From Actinomycetota bacterium (GTDB lineage: Bacteria > Actinomycetota > Acidimicrobiia > IMCC26256 > BP-133): 13,127 nt of DNA. The notes beneath the pieces are model-generated. The model made no database searches. It was given only the letters and a program-made list of their open reading frames with translations, and was not told where the DNA came from. Positions within the stretch are counted from its first letter, which is position 1, and each line of letters begins with the position of its first letter. The translations under genes were made by a program, and so were the position numbers. The stretch lies in the NCBI GenBank assembly GCA_030838815.1, contig JAUZEX010000326.1, positions 1-13,127 on the forward strand, read 5' to 3'. This document shows, in pieces, positions 6,802-13,127 of the stretch.

Positions 6802-6853
6802 GACAATCCTCCCCCCAGAGCGCTCCCCCCTCGCTCCGTTGGGAGCGATCGTA
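6802..6853 (-). promoter_or_regulatory. Leader of the di-heme peroxidase gene: -10-like box, hairpin and strong RBS
   Basis: On the minus strand TACGAT (6853 to 6848) is a possible -10 element; no matching -35 is seen at 16 to 18 bases. A hairpin with 7-bp arms (6831 to 6837 and 6842 to 6848, loop 6838 to 6841) would lie at the start of the leader. A palindromic GAGCGCTC (6818 to 6825) comes next, then the ribosome binding site GGGGGGAGGA (6816 to 6807), 5 bases before GTG. The hairpin has no T-tract, so it is a poor terminator for the upstream phosphatase gene. The RBS is firm, the rest tentative. Confidence 0.4.
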
Positions 6854-6885
6854 CCCGGACGGGCTCTCCGGTGGTCCCCGCCCTC

Positions 6886-8205
6886 CTACACCGAGGCGCG
6901 GAGCACCACGATGGCGATGTCGTCGTCGGCCCGTTCGCCCCGGTGGTCGAGGACGGACCGCTCGATCCGGCGGGCGATCCCCGCCGCGGAGCGGCCGGCG
7001 CAGGTGGCCAGCAGCGCTTCGAGCCGCTCGACGCCGAACTGGTGTCCGGCGTCGTCCCGGGCCTCGAGGACGCCGTCGGTGACGAGGACGAGCGCGTCGC
7101 CGGGGCGGAGCACGACCGACTGGTCCGACAGCTCGACGGTGGGGAACACGCCGAGGAGCATGCCGTTGGCCCCGTCGAGGACCTCGACCGATTCGTCGTC
7201 CCGCAGCAGCAGCCCCGGAGGGTGGCCGCCGCTGCAGATGACGACGGGAATGGCCCCGTCCACCGGGGGTTCGAGCGTGGCGTAGGCGGCGGTGAGGAAC
7301 CGTTCCGAGCCCAGCCGGAGCAGGGCCTCGTTGAGCCGGTGCAGCACCGCGCAGGGGGCCTCCTCCGGCGCCGCCACCGCCCGCACCGTGTAGCGGGCCA
7401 CGCCGGTGAGGGCGGCGGCCTCCGGACCCACCCCGCTCACGTCGCCGAGGAGGAGCCCGAAGCGGCCCTCGCCTATCTCGAACAGGTCGTAGAAGTCGCC
7501 CCCGACAAGGCTTCCCGGCCGGCCGGTGTCGGCGCCGCTCGGCCGATAGCGGGCCGCGGCGTCCACTCCGGGAATGGTCGGCAGCAGCGGCGGCAGGAGG
7601 CTGGCCGACAGGGCGTTGGCCACCAGCGTCCGCTCGGCGAAGAGCGTGCAGTGCTCGAGGGCCCCGCCCAGGTGTGAGCACAGGCCGCCGACGAGCCGTT
7701 CGTGGCGGGCCTCGAAGGCGTGGGGCCGGTGGTGGCCCAGATACACGACACCGAGGATCGCCCCGTCGCGGCCGACGACCGGCGCCGCCAGCCAGCTGCG
7801 CACCAGGCGCCCGTCGGCCAGGACGCCGTAGCTCCGGGCCGCCTCCTCACCCGGCGCCCAGACGGCGACGTCGTCGATCCGCAGGCTCTGCCCGGTGAGC
7901 AGGGCCCCGGCCAGCACCGGCGCCCGGCCCACCGCCGGGGGCTCGGCGAAGTCCTCCCGGCCGAGGCCGACGAAGGAGACCGTGGCCCGTTCGCTCCCGG
8001 CCGGGAGGAAGAGCCCGAACCGGGCCCCGGTCAGCTCCCGGGCCGTCTCCACCACGCCGTTGGTCAGCTTGTCGGGGTCCAGTTCTGCCAGCAGCCACGG
8101 CAGCCTCAGGAGGAGCGCCTCCAGCCGGTCCCGCTCGGCCTCGAGCTGCTCGATCGCCCGTCGGCTGATCTCCAGGCGGACGCCGGGGTCGGCGGCTTCC
8201 GTCAC
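6886..8205 (-). CDS. GAF domain SpoIIE/RsbU-type PP2C serine phosphatase
   Basis: A 439-residue soluble protein. A short coiled-coil lead (about 10 to 40) is followed by a GAF sensor domain (about 45 to 190) and a SpoIIE/RsbU-type PP2C phosphatase domain (about 195 to 437). Motifs include SLLPPLLPTIPGVDAAARY (202 to 220), then metal-binding Asp237 (VGGDFYD), Asp255 (LGDVSG), Asp377 (TDGV) and Asp428/429 (ADDDIA), so it should be active. Such phosphatases dephosphorylate STAS-type anti-sigma antagonists, which frees a sigma factor from an RsbW-type kinase; the GAF domain would sense a ligand or redox signal. GTG at 8205 overlaps the stop of the upstream receiver-ATPase gene in GTGA, so the two are translationally coupled. 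The open frame runs another 250 codons upstream, but that stretch is the shadow of the neighbouring gene and is Arg/Gly/Pro-rich junk. No STAS protein or sigma factor is in the window. Confidence 0.93.
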   Translation of the reverse strand: MTEAADPGVRLEISRRAIEQLEAERDRLEALLLRLPWLLAELDPDKLTNGVVETARELTGARFGLFLPAGSERATVSFVGLGREDFAEPPAVGRAPVLAGALLTGQSLRIDDVAVWAPGEEAARSYGVLADGRLVRSWLAAPVVGRDGAILGVVYLGHHRPHAFEARHERLVGGLCSHLGGALEHCTLFAERTLVANALSASLLPPLLPTIPGVDAAARYRPSGADTGRPGSLVGGDFYDLFEIGEGRFGLLLGDVSGVGPEAAALTGVARYTVRAVAAPEEAPCAVLHRLNEALLRLGSERFLTAAYATLEPPVDGAIPVVICSGGHPPGLLLRDDESVEVLDGANGMLLGVFPTVELSDQSVVLRPGDALVLVTDGVLEARDDAGHQFGVERLEALLATCAGRSAAGIARRIERSVLDHRGERADDDIAIVVLRASV

Positions 8206-9002
8206 CCCGTTACCCCGGAGGGATCCTCCCCGACCCCGGGACGGCGGTCGACCTCGAACCACACCGTCTTGCCGCCCCCGGGCGCCTCCCGGACCCCCCA
8301 CCGCCGGGCTAGATTTCCGACCAGGGCCAGGCCCCGGCCGGAGTCGTCGTCGGAGGCGGCGTCGCGGGGCGCGACGGCCTGCGCCGAGGCGTCGGTCACC
8401 TCCACCCGGGCGGCCGTGGCGGTGAGCCGCACCAGCACCTCGACGTCGGACCCGGCGTGGAGGACGGCGTTGGTGACGAGCTCCGACACGAGGAGCGTCA
8501 CGGTGTCGGTCAGGTCGTCGTCGTCCACCGCGGTCAGGGCCTGGCTCACGAACCGGCGGGCCGCCCGGGGGCTCTGGGCATCCTGCTCGAAGCGTTGGCT
8601 GGCCTCGGCGAGCAGCTGCTCCACCGCCTCGACGAGGCCCACGAGGGCGCTGAGCTCGGCGCCCAGGCGCCGGGCGGGCGTCTCCTTGGTCAGGTAGCCG
8701 ACCGCGCCGGCCGACCGGCTGGCCACCCGCAGGTCGGCGGCGTCGTGGCCCGACACGAGCACGATGCGGGCGTCGGGGGCCACCTCCCGCAGCCCGGGCA
8801 GGGCGTCGAAGGCGTCGGCCCCGGGCATGGTGCAGTCGAGCAGGACGACGTCGGGATGGGCACTCGCCGCCTGGGCCACCGCCTCGCGGCCGTCCCCCGC
8901 CTCGGCCACGACCTCGAACCCGCTTCCGGGCGCGAGCGCCAGGCGGACCAGCCACCGGTAGTCCGGGTCGTCGTCGACGACCAGGACGCGCTGGACACCC
9001 AT
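8202..9002 (-). CDS. Response-regulator receiver fused to RsbW-like ATPase (anti-sigma kinase domain)
   Basis: A 266-residue soluble protein. Residues 1 to about 120 form a CheY-like receiver with acidic Asp10 to Asp12, phospho-acceptor Asp56 (LLDCTMPG), Ser84 and Lys106 (LTKE), so it should accept a phosphoryl group. Residues about 140 to 255 form a GHKL ATPase of the RsbW/SpoIIAB type: N-box SELVTNAVLHA (173 to 183, Glu174 and Asn178), VTDAS (202 to 206), Gly-rich SGRGLALVGNLARRWGV (221 to 237) and GKTVWFE (244 to 250). RsbW-type kinases phosphorylate STAS antagonists and bind sigma factors. A receiver in front suggests that phosphorylation from the upstream kinases switches this activity, which is an inference. 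It starts at ATG 9002, 10 bases after the stop of the receiver-kinase gene, and its stop overlaps the phosphatase start. There is no DNA-binding domain, so output is by protein-protein contact. Confidence 0.93.
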   Translation of the reverse strand: MGVQRVLVVDDDPDYRWLVRLALAPGSGFEVVAEAGDGREAVAQAASAHPDVVLLDCTMPGADAFDALPGLREVAPDARIVLVSGHDAADLRVASRSAGAVGYLTKETPARRLGAELSALVGLVEAVEQLLAEASQRFEQDAQSPRAARRFVSQALTAVDDDDLTDTVTLLVSELVTNAVLHAGSDVEVLVRLTATAARVEVTDASAQAVAPRDAASDDDSGRGLALVGNLARRWGVREAPGGGKTVWFEVDRRPGVGEDPSGVTG

Positions 9003-9012
9003 GTCCCTGTGT

Positions 9013-10188
9013 CTATCCCTCCGGCAGTTCGAACCGGACCACGAGGCCGCCCTCGTCCCCGCGTTCGGCCCAGATCATGCCGCCGTGGCGCTCGACGATG
9101 CGACGGCACAGCGGAAGCCCGAGACCCGCCCCCCGGCCGTTTCCGGCCCCGGCCGCCGGCGGGCGGGCGAAGGCGGTGAACAGCCGGGGAAGGTCGGTCT
9201 CCGGTACACCGGGGCCGTTGTCCGCCACGGTGACCCGCACCGCCCCGGGCAGCGACTCGGCCGACACCGACACCACGGGGCTGTTCGCGCCCCGGAATCG
9301 GACTGCGTTCTCGAACAGCTGGGCCAGCAGCCGCACCAGCTGACGCCGGTCGCCCGACACCAGCGGCAGCCCGTTGGCGACGACCTCGGCCTTCGCCTCC
9401 GCCAGCTGGGGCGCCGTCTCCGCCTCGGCCTCGGCTAGCGCCTCGGCCAGCGGGAAGCGGTCGCGGCGCAGGTCGGCCGTCGACGCCCGGGCGTAGTCGA
9501 GCAGCGAGCCGACGATCGACCGGGCCCGGTCGGTGCCGGCCAGCGCCCGGGCCAGCAGCGTGCGGCCCTCGTCGGAGAGCCCCCCGGCGTAGCGGTCGTC
9601 CAGCAGGTCGAGGAGGCCGGCGACCGTGTGGAGCGGCTCCCGCAACTCGGCCCCGGCGACCTCCGCGAAGCGCTCCAGGGCGGCATTGCTCCGCTCCAGC
9701 TCGACCGCCTGGGCGGCAAGCCCGGCGTGGGCCGAGTCGAGCTCTGCCAGCCGGCCGGCCAGCTCCTGCCGCTGCGCCTCGATCGTCGCTCCCCGGGCCC
9801 ACAGCTCGGCGAAGACCGACACCTTGGCCCGGAGGATCTCGGGTTCGAACGGCTTGTAGACGTAGTCGACGGCGCCGCTCTCGTAGCCCCGCAGGTAGTG
9901 CTCCGGCTCACCCGAGATGGCGGTCAGGAAGATGATCGGCACGTAGCGGGTCCGCTCCCGTCCCCGGATCAGCCGGGCCGTCTCGAACCCGTCGAGGACG
10001 GGCATCTGCACGTCGAGCACGATGAGGGCGAACTCGCCCGCCAGCAGGTGGCGCAGCGCCTCCTCGCCGGAGTTGGCCTCGACCAGGTCGAGCCCGAGCG
10101 GCTCGAGCACCGCCTGCAGGGCCAGGAGGTTGTCGGGCCGGTCGTCGACGAGGAGGACGCGCGGGAGCGCCGCCTTGTCCGTCGTCAT
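9013..10188 (-). CDS. Receiver-histidine kinase protein with degenerate H-box
   Basis: A 391-residue soluble protein. The receiver domain (about 8 to 128) is canonical: Asp15/Asp16, phospho-Asp59 (VLDVQMP), Thr89 and Lys112 (YKPF). A coiled coil (about 132 to 172) leads to a dimerisation/H-box helix region (172 to 235) and a HATPase domain (about 245 to 390), with Asn294 (LFENAVRF), Asp323 (DNGPG) and GAGLGL (353 to 358). The H-box reads FAEVAGAELREPL, where relatives have FA.VASHDL.EPL, so the usual phospho-acceptor His is Ala180 (codon GCC). His187 lies nearby, out of register. It may be a pseudokinase, a partner of the larger kinase, or use another route. The start is ATG 10188, which overlaps the upstream hybrid-kinase stop in ATGA; a GTG four codons earlier (10200) is possible but less likely. 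It is the second gene of the operon. Confidence 0.9.
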   Translation of the reverse strand: MTTDKAALPRVLLVDDRPDNLLALQAVLEPLGLDLVEANSGEEALRHLLAGEFALIVLDVQMPVLDGFETARLIRGRERTRYVPIIFLTAISGEPEHYLRGYESGAVDYVYKPFEPEILRAKVSVFAELWARGATIEAQRQELAGRLAELDSAHAGLAAQAVELERSNAALERFAEVAGAELREPLHTVAGLLDLLDDRYAGGLSDEGRTLLARALAGTDRARSIVGSLLDYARASTADLRRDRFPLAEALAEAEAETAPQLAEAKAEVVANGLPLVSGDRRQLVRLLAQLFENAVRFRGANSPVVSVSAESLPGAVRVTVADNGPGVPETDLPRLFTAFARPPAAGAGNGRGAGLGLPLCRRIVERHGGMIWAERGDEGGLVVRFELPEG

Positions 10189-13127
10189 CGGTCGAGCCAC
10201 AGCCGCATGAGGGAGAGCAACTGGGTGATCTCGACCGGCTTGGTGATGTAGTCCGACGCCCCGGCGGCGAGGCTCTTCTCCCGGTCGCCCCGCATCGCCT
10301 TGGCCGTCAGGGCGATGATCGGCAGCTCCCGGAAGCCGTCGAGCTTGCGGATGGCCCTCGTCGTCTCGTAACCGTCCATGTCCGGCATCATGATGTCCAT
10401 CAGCACCAGGTCGATGGTGGGCTCACGCTGGAGCACCTCGACGCCCTGGCGGCCGTTGTCGGCGGTGAGGACCTCGATGTTCCGGTCCTCCAGCGCACTG
10501 GTCAGGGCATACACATTGCGGACGTCGTCGTCGACGATCAGGATCCGCGTCCCGGCCAGGCGGGCGAACGTCGTCGCGTCATCGGGCTCGTCGCCGGTGG
10601 TGATCGCCACTGGCGGCAGCTCCTTCACCGGTGTCGTCGGCGTGTGCGGCTCGAGGCCCCTCCCCAGTGCCGGGAGATAGAGCGTGAACGTGGAGCCCCT
10701 GCCCGGCTCGCTCTCCACCTGGATCTCCCCGCCGAGGAGGCGGGCGATCTCCCGGCTGATCGACAGCCCCAGCCCGGTGCCCCCGTACTTGCGGTTGGTC
10801 GTGCCCTCCGCCTGCTGGAAGGCCTCGAAGATGACCAGCAGCTTGTCGGAGTCGATCCCGATGCCGCTGTCGACGACCGAGAAGGCGAGGACCTCCGGGG
10901 TCGCCTCCAGCTGGCTGTTGAAGAACCGGTTGCCCTGCGGGGCCCGGTCGACCCGCAGCGTCACCGACCCCGCCTCGGTGAATTTGAAGGCGTTCGAGAG
11001 GAGGTTCTTCAGGATCTGCTGCACCCGGTGGCCGTCGGTGATGACGTGCTCGGGCAGGTCGTCGCCCAGGGCCAGCGTGTAGGTCAGGGCCTGCTGGTCG
11101 GCGATGGGCCGGAAGGTCTGCGACAGCTCGTCGGCCAGGTCGGCGATCCGCACCGGCGCCATGGCCACGTCGAGCTTGCCGGCCTCGACCTTCGACAGGT
11201 CGAGGATGTCGCTGATCAGGTTCAGCAGGTCGTGGCCGGCGTCGCGCACCGACCGGGCGAACTCCACCTGCTTGGGAGTCAGGTTCCCCTCGGCATTGTC
11301 GGCCAGTAGACGGGCCAGGATCAGGAGGCTGTTGAGCGGCGTCCGCAGCTCGTGGCTCATGTTGGCCAGGAACTCCGACTTGTACTTCGACGACAGGGCG
11401 AGCTGCTCGGCCCGCTCCTCCAGCTCCCGGCGGGCCAGCTCGATCTCGGCGTTCTTCACCTCGATGGCCCGGTTCTGGCGGGCCAGCTCCAGGGCCTTCT
11501 CCTCCAGTTCGGCGTTGGTCAGCTGGAGCTCCTCCTGGCGCTTCTGCAGCTCGGCCCCGAGGCTCTGGCTCTGCTCCAGCAGCTCCTCCGTCCGCATCGT
11601 GGCGATGATCGTGTTGAGCACGACGCCGACCGTCTCCACCATCTGTTCCAGGAAGGCCTGGTTGATGGGCGAGAAGGGGCGGAACGAGGCCAGCTCGATC
11701 ACAGCGAGACATTGCTCTTCGAACAGGACGGGCAGGACGACGATGTTCACCGGAGTGCCGTCGCCGAGCCCCGTCGAGATCCGCAGCGATGTCTTGCCCA
11801 CGTTGGGGACGAGGATCGCCTTGCGTTCCAGGGCCGCCTGGCCGACGAGGCCCTCGCCGGGCCGGTAGGCGGTCGGTACGTTCTTGCGGGCCCGGAAGCC
11901 GTAGCCGGCCATCAGCTCGTAGGCCAGATCGCCGCCGTCGGCGGCCGAGGCCATGTAGAAGGCGCCGTGCTGGGCACCGACGAGCGGCGTCAGCTCCGAC
12001 ATGATCAGGCGGGAGACGGCCCGCAGGTCGCGATGTCCCTGGAGCATGCCCGCGATGCGGGCCAGGTTGGAGTTCAGCCAGTCCTGCTGATCGTTGCGCT
12101 CCGTCGTCTCGCCCAGGTTGGCGATCATCTGGTTGATGTTGTCCTTCAGCTCGCCGACCTCGCCGGCGGCGTCGACGGTGATCATCCGGGTCAGGTCGCC
12201 CTGGGTCACGGCGGTGGCCACATCGGCGATCGACCGCACCTGGGTCGTGAGGTTCCCGGCCAGCTGGTTGACGTTCTCGGTCAGGCGCTTCCACGTGCCC
12301 GACACGCCCTCCACCTCGGCCTGACCACCGAGCTTGCCCTCGGTGCCGACCTCCCGGGCCACCCGGGTGACCTCGGAGGCGAAGGCCGACAGCTGGTCGA
12401 CCATCTTGTTGACCGTGGTCTTGAGCTGCAGGATCTCGCCCCGGGCGTCGACCGTGATGTGCTGGGACAGGTCACCCTGGGCCACGGCGGTGGTGACCTG
12501 GGCGATGTTGCGGACCTGGTCGGTCAGGTTGTCGGCCATGGAGTTCACCGAGTCGGTGAGGTCCTTCCACACCCCGGAGATCCCGGGCACGGCGGCCTGA
12601 CCGCCGAGCTTGCCTTCGGTGCCGACCTCCCGGGCCACGCGGGTGACGTCCGTCGTCCAGGCCGAGAGCTGGTCGACCATCGTGTTGACGGTGTTCTTGA
12701 GCTCCAGCAGCTCGCCGCGGAGCTCGACGGTGATCTTGCGGGACAGGTCGCCCCGGGCCACGGCCGTGGTCACCTGGGCGATGTTCCGCACCTGCGACGT
12801 GAGGTTCGAGGCCAGCAGGTTGACGTTGTCGGTCAGGTCCTTCCACGTGCCGGACACGCCGGGGACGATGGCCTGGCCGCCGAGGCGGCCTTCGGTGCCG
12901 ACCTCGCGGGCGACCCGGGTGACCTCGTCGGCGAAGCCCCGGAGCTGGTCGACCATCGTGTTGATGGTCTCCTTCAACTCGGCGACCTCGCCCCGGGCCT
13001 CCACGTTGATCTTCTGGGACAGGTCGCCCTGGGCCACGGCGGTGGTGACCTGGGCGATGTTGCGCACCTGGCCGGTCAGGATGGAGGCCAGTTGGTTGAC
13101 GTAGTCGGTGAGGTCCTTCCACGTGCC
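10185..13127 (-). CDS. Poly-HAMP hybrid histidine kinase (HAMP array-GAF-HisKA-HATPase-receiver), 5' end missing
   Basis: 980 codons are visible and the frame is open at the right edge, so the N-terminus is missing. Numbering from the first visible codon: the tail of one HAMP-type unit (1 to 20), three complete 92-residue units (21 to 112, 113 to 204, 205 to 296), a partial unit (297 to about 345), a GAF domain (about 355 to 510), a coiled coil (about 513 to 582), HisKA with phospho-His592 (NMSHELRTPLN), HATPase with Asn712, Asp753 (DSGIGI) and GGTGLGL (782 to 788), and a C-terminal receiver with phospho-Asp911 (LMDIMMPDMDG), Thr941 and Lys963. The unit wording (VAREVGTEGKLGGQA, WKDLTD.VN.MA.NLT.QVR) is that of fungal group III kinases (Nik1/Os-1) and of large bacterial kinases such as Streptomyces OsaA. 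No membrane segment is visible, as expected for a soluble HAMP-array sensor. Autophosphorylation and relay should be intact. The stop overlaps the next gene in ATGA. Confidence 0.95.
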   Translation of the reverse strand, partial: GTWKDLTDYVNQLASILTGQVRNIAQVTTAVAQGDLSQKINVEARGEVAELKETINTMVDQLRGFADEVTRVAREVGTEGRLGGQAIVPGVSGTWKDLTDNVNLLASNLTSQVRNIAQVTTAVARGDLSRKITVELRGELLELKNTVNTMVDQLSAWTTDVTRVAREVGTEGKLGGQAAVPGISGVWKDLTDSVNSMADNLTDQVRNIAQVTTAVAQGDLSQHITVDARGEILQLKTTVNKMVDQLSAFASEVTRVAREVGTEGKLGGQAEVEGVSGTWKRLTENVNQLAGNLTTQVRSIADVATAVTQGDLTRMITVDAAGEVGELKDNINQMIANLGETTERNDQQDWLNSNLARIAGMLQGHRDLRAVSRLIMSELTPLVGAQHGAFYMASAADGGDLAYELMAGYGFRARKNVPTAYRPGEGLVGQAALERKAILVPNVGKTSLRISTGLGDGTPVNIVVLPVLFEEQCLAVIELASFRPFSPINQAFLEQMVETVGVVLNTIIATMRTEELLEQSQSLGAELQKRQEELQLTNAELEEKALELARQNRAIEVKNAEIELARRELEERAEQLALSSKYKSEFLANMSHELRTPLNSLLILARLLADNAEGNLTPKQVEFARSVRDAGHDLLNLISDILDLSKVEAGKLDVAMAPVRIADLADELSQTFRPIADQQALTYTLALGDDLPEHVITDGHRVQQILKNLLSNAFKFTEAGSVTLRVDRAPQGNRFFNSQLEATPEVLAFSVVDSGIGIDSDKLLVIFEAFQQAEGTTNRKYGGTGLGLSISREIARLLGGEIQVESEPGRGSTFTLYLPALGRGLEPHTPTTPVKELPPVAITTGDEPDDATTFARLAGTRILIVDDDVRNVYALTSALEDRNIEVLTADNGRQGVEVLQREPTIDLVLMDIMMPDMDGYETTRAIRKLDGFRELPIIALTAKAMRGDREKSLAAGASDYITKPVEITQLLSLMRLWLDR
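12120..13127 (-). repeat. Tandem 276-bp HAMP-unit repeats within the hybrid kinase gene
   Basis: Units begin at 13067, 12791, 12515 and 12239, exactly 276 bases (92 codons) apart with no indels. The last is cut short where the linker to the GAF domain begins, and the array continues past the right edge. Similarity extends to DNA: a 38-base stretch at 12475 to 12512 is identical to 13027 to 13064, two units away. In the protein each unit opens with VRNIAQVTTAVA.GDLS or a close variant. Confidence 0.95.

Noticed and set aside
6831..6848. Hairpin after the phosphatase gene as an intrinsic terminator
   Set aside because: The stem is only 7 bp and no T-tract follows on the minus strand; I treat it as a leader structure instead.
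8206..8955. N-terminal extension of the GAF-PP2C protein by 250 codons
   Set aside because: The extension lies entirely over the receiver-ATPase gene in another frame and is Arg/Gly-rich. The GTGA overlap at 8202 to 8205 gives a natural start.
12120..13127. CRISPR-like or mobile repeat array
   Set aside because: The 276-base repeats are in-frame coding units of HAMP domains with no spacers.

Overview
The window is a very GC-rich, tightly packed stretch of bacterial chromosome in which all nine recognisable genes lie on the minus strand, so transcription runs from high to low coordinates. The GC bias, GTG starts, strong G-rich Shine-Dalgarno sequences, an RsbW-type ATPase with a SpoIIE-type phosphatase, and a bacterial copper-radical-oxidase homologue suggest a high-GC Actinomycetota member, perhaps an uncultured environmental lineage. 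No rRNA, tRNA or marker gene confirms this. I see no mobile element, CRISPR array, tRNA or attachment site. The gaps between transcription blocks are only 84 to 98 bases, and no gene-free stretch exceeds 300 bases.

Right block (6886 to the right edge), in order of transcription: a poly-HAMP hybrid histidine kinase whose 5' end lies beyond the window, a receiver-kinase protein whose H-box lacks the expected histidine, a receiver fused to an RsbW-like ATPase, and a GAF-SpoIIE/PP2C phosphatase. Junctions are ATGA overlap, 10-base gap, GTGA overlap, so this is one operon. It links a phosphorelay to a partner-switching (anti-sigma) output. By domain content it resembles the Streptomyces coelicolor OsaA/OsaB/OsaC osmoadaptation locus, with the OsaC functions split over two proteins.

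Middle block (2825 to 6801): a secreted or membrane-anchored di-heme cytochrome c peroxidase/MauG-like protein, a small secreted CHRD-domain protein 10 bases after it, and a secreted galactose-oxidase/glyoxal-oxidase-like copper radical oxidase with all expected catalytic residues. The oxidase would make H2O2 outside the membrane and the di-heme protein could consume it. Both redox genes start with GTG behind a strong ribosome binding site and share an 8-base TACGATCG box about 40 to 47 bases upstream. A strong intrinsic terminator closes the block at 2777 to 2815.

Left block (left edge to 2726): a protein joining an N-terminal Rieske [2Fe-2S] domain to a complete thiamine-diphosphate enzyme of the pyruvate oxidase/acetolactate synthase superfamily, followed 4 bases later by an uncharacterised gene cut by the left edge.

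The most notable items are the Rieske-ThDP fusion, the oxidase plus di-heme peroxidase pairing, and the phosphorelay/partner-switch operon with its apparently His-less kinase. Functions are inferred from motifs read in the translations; no database search was possible.
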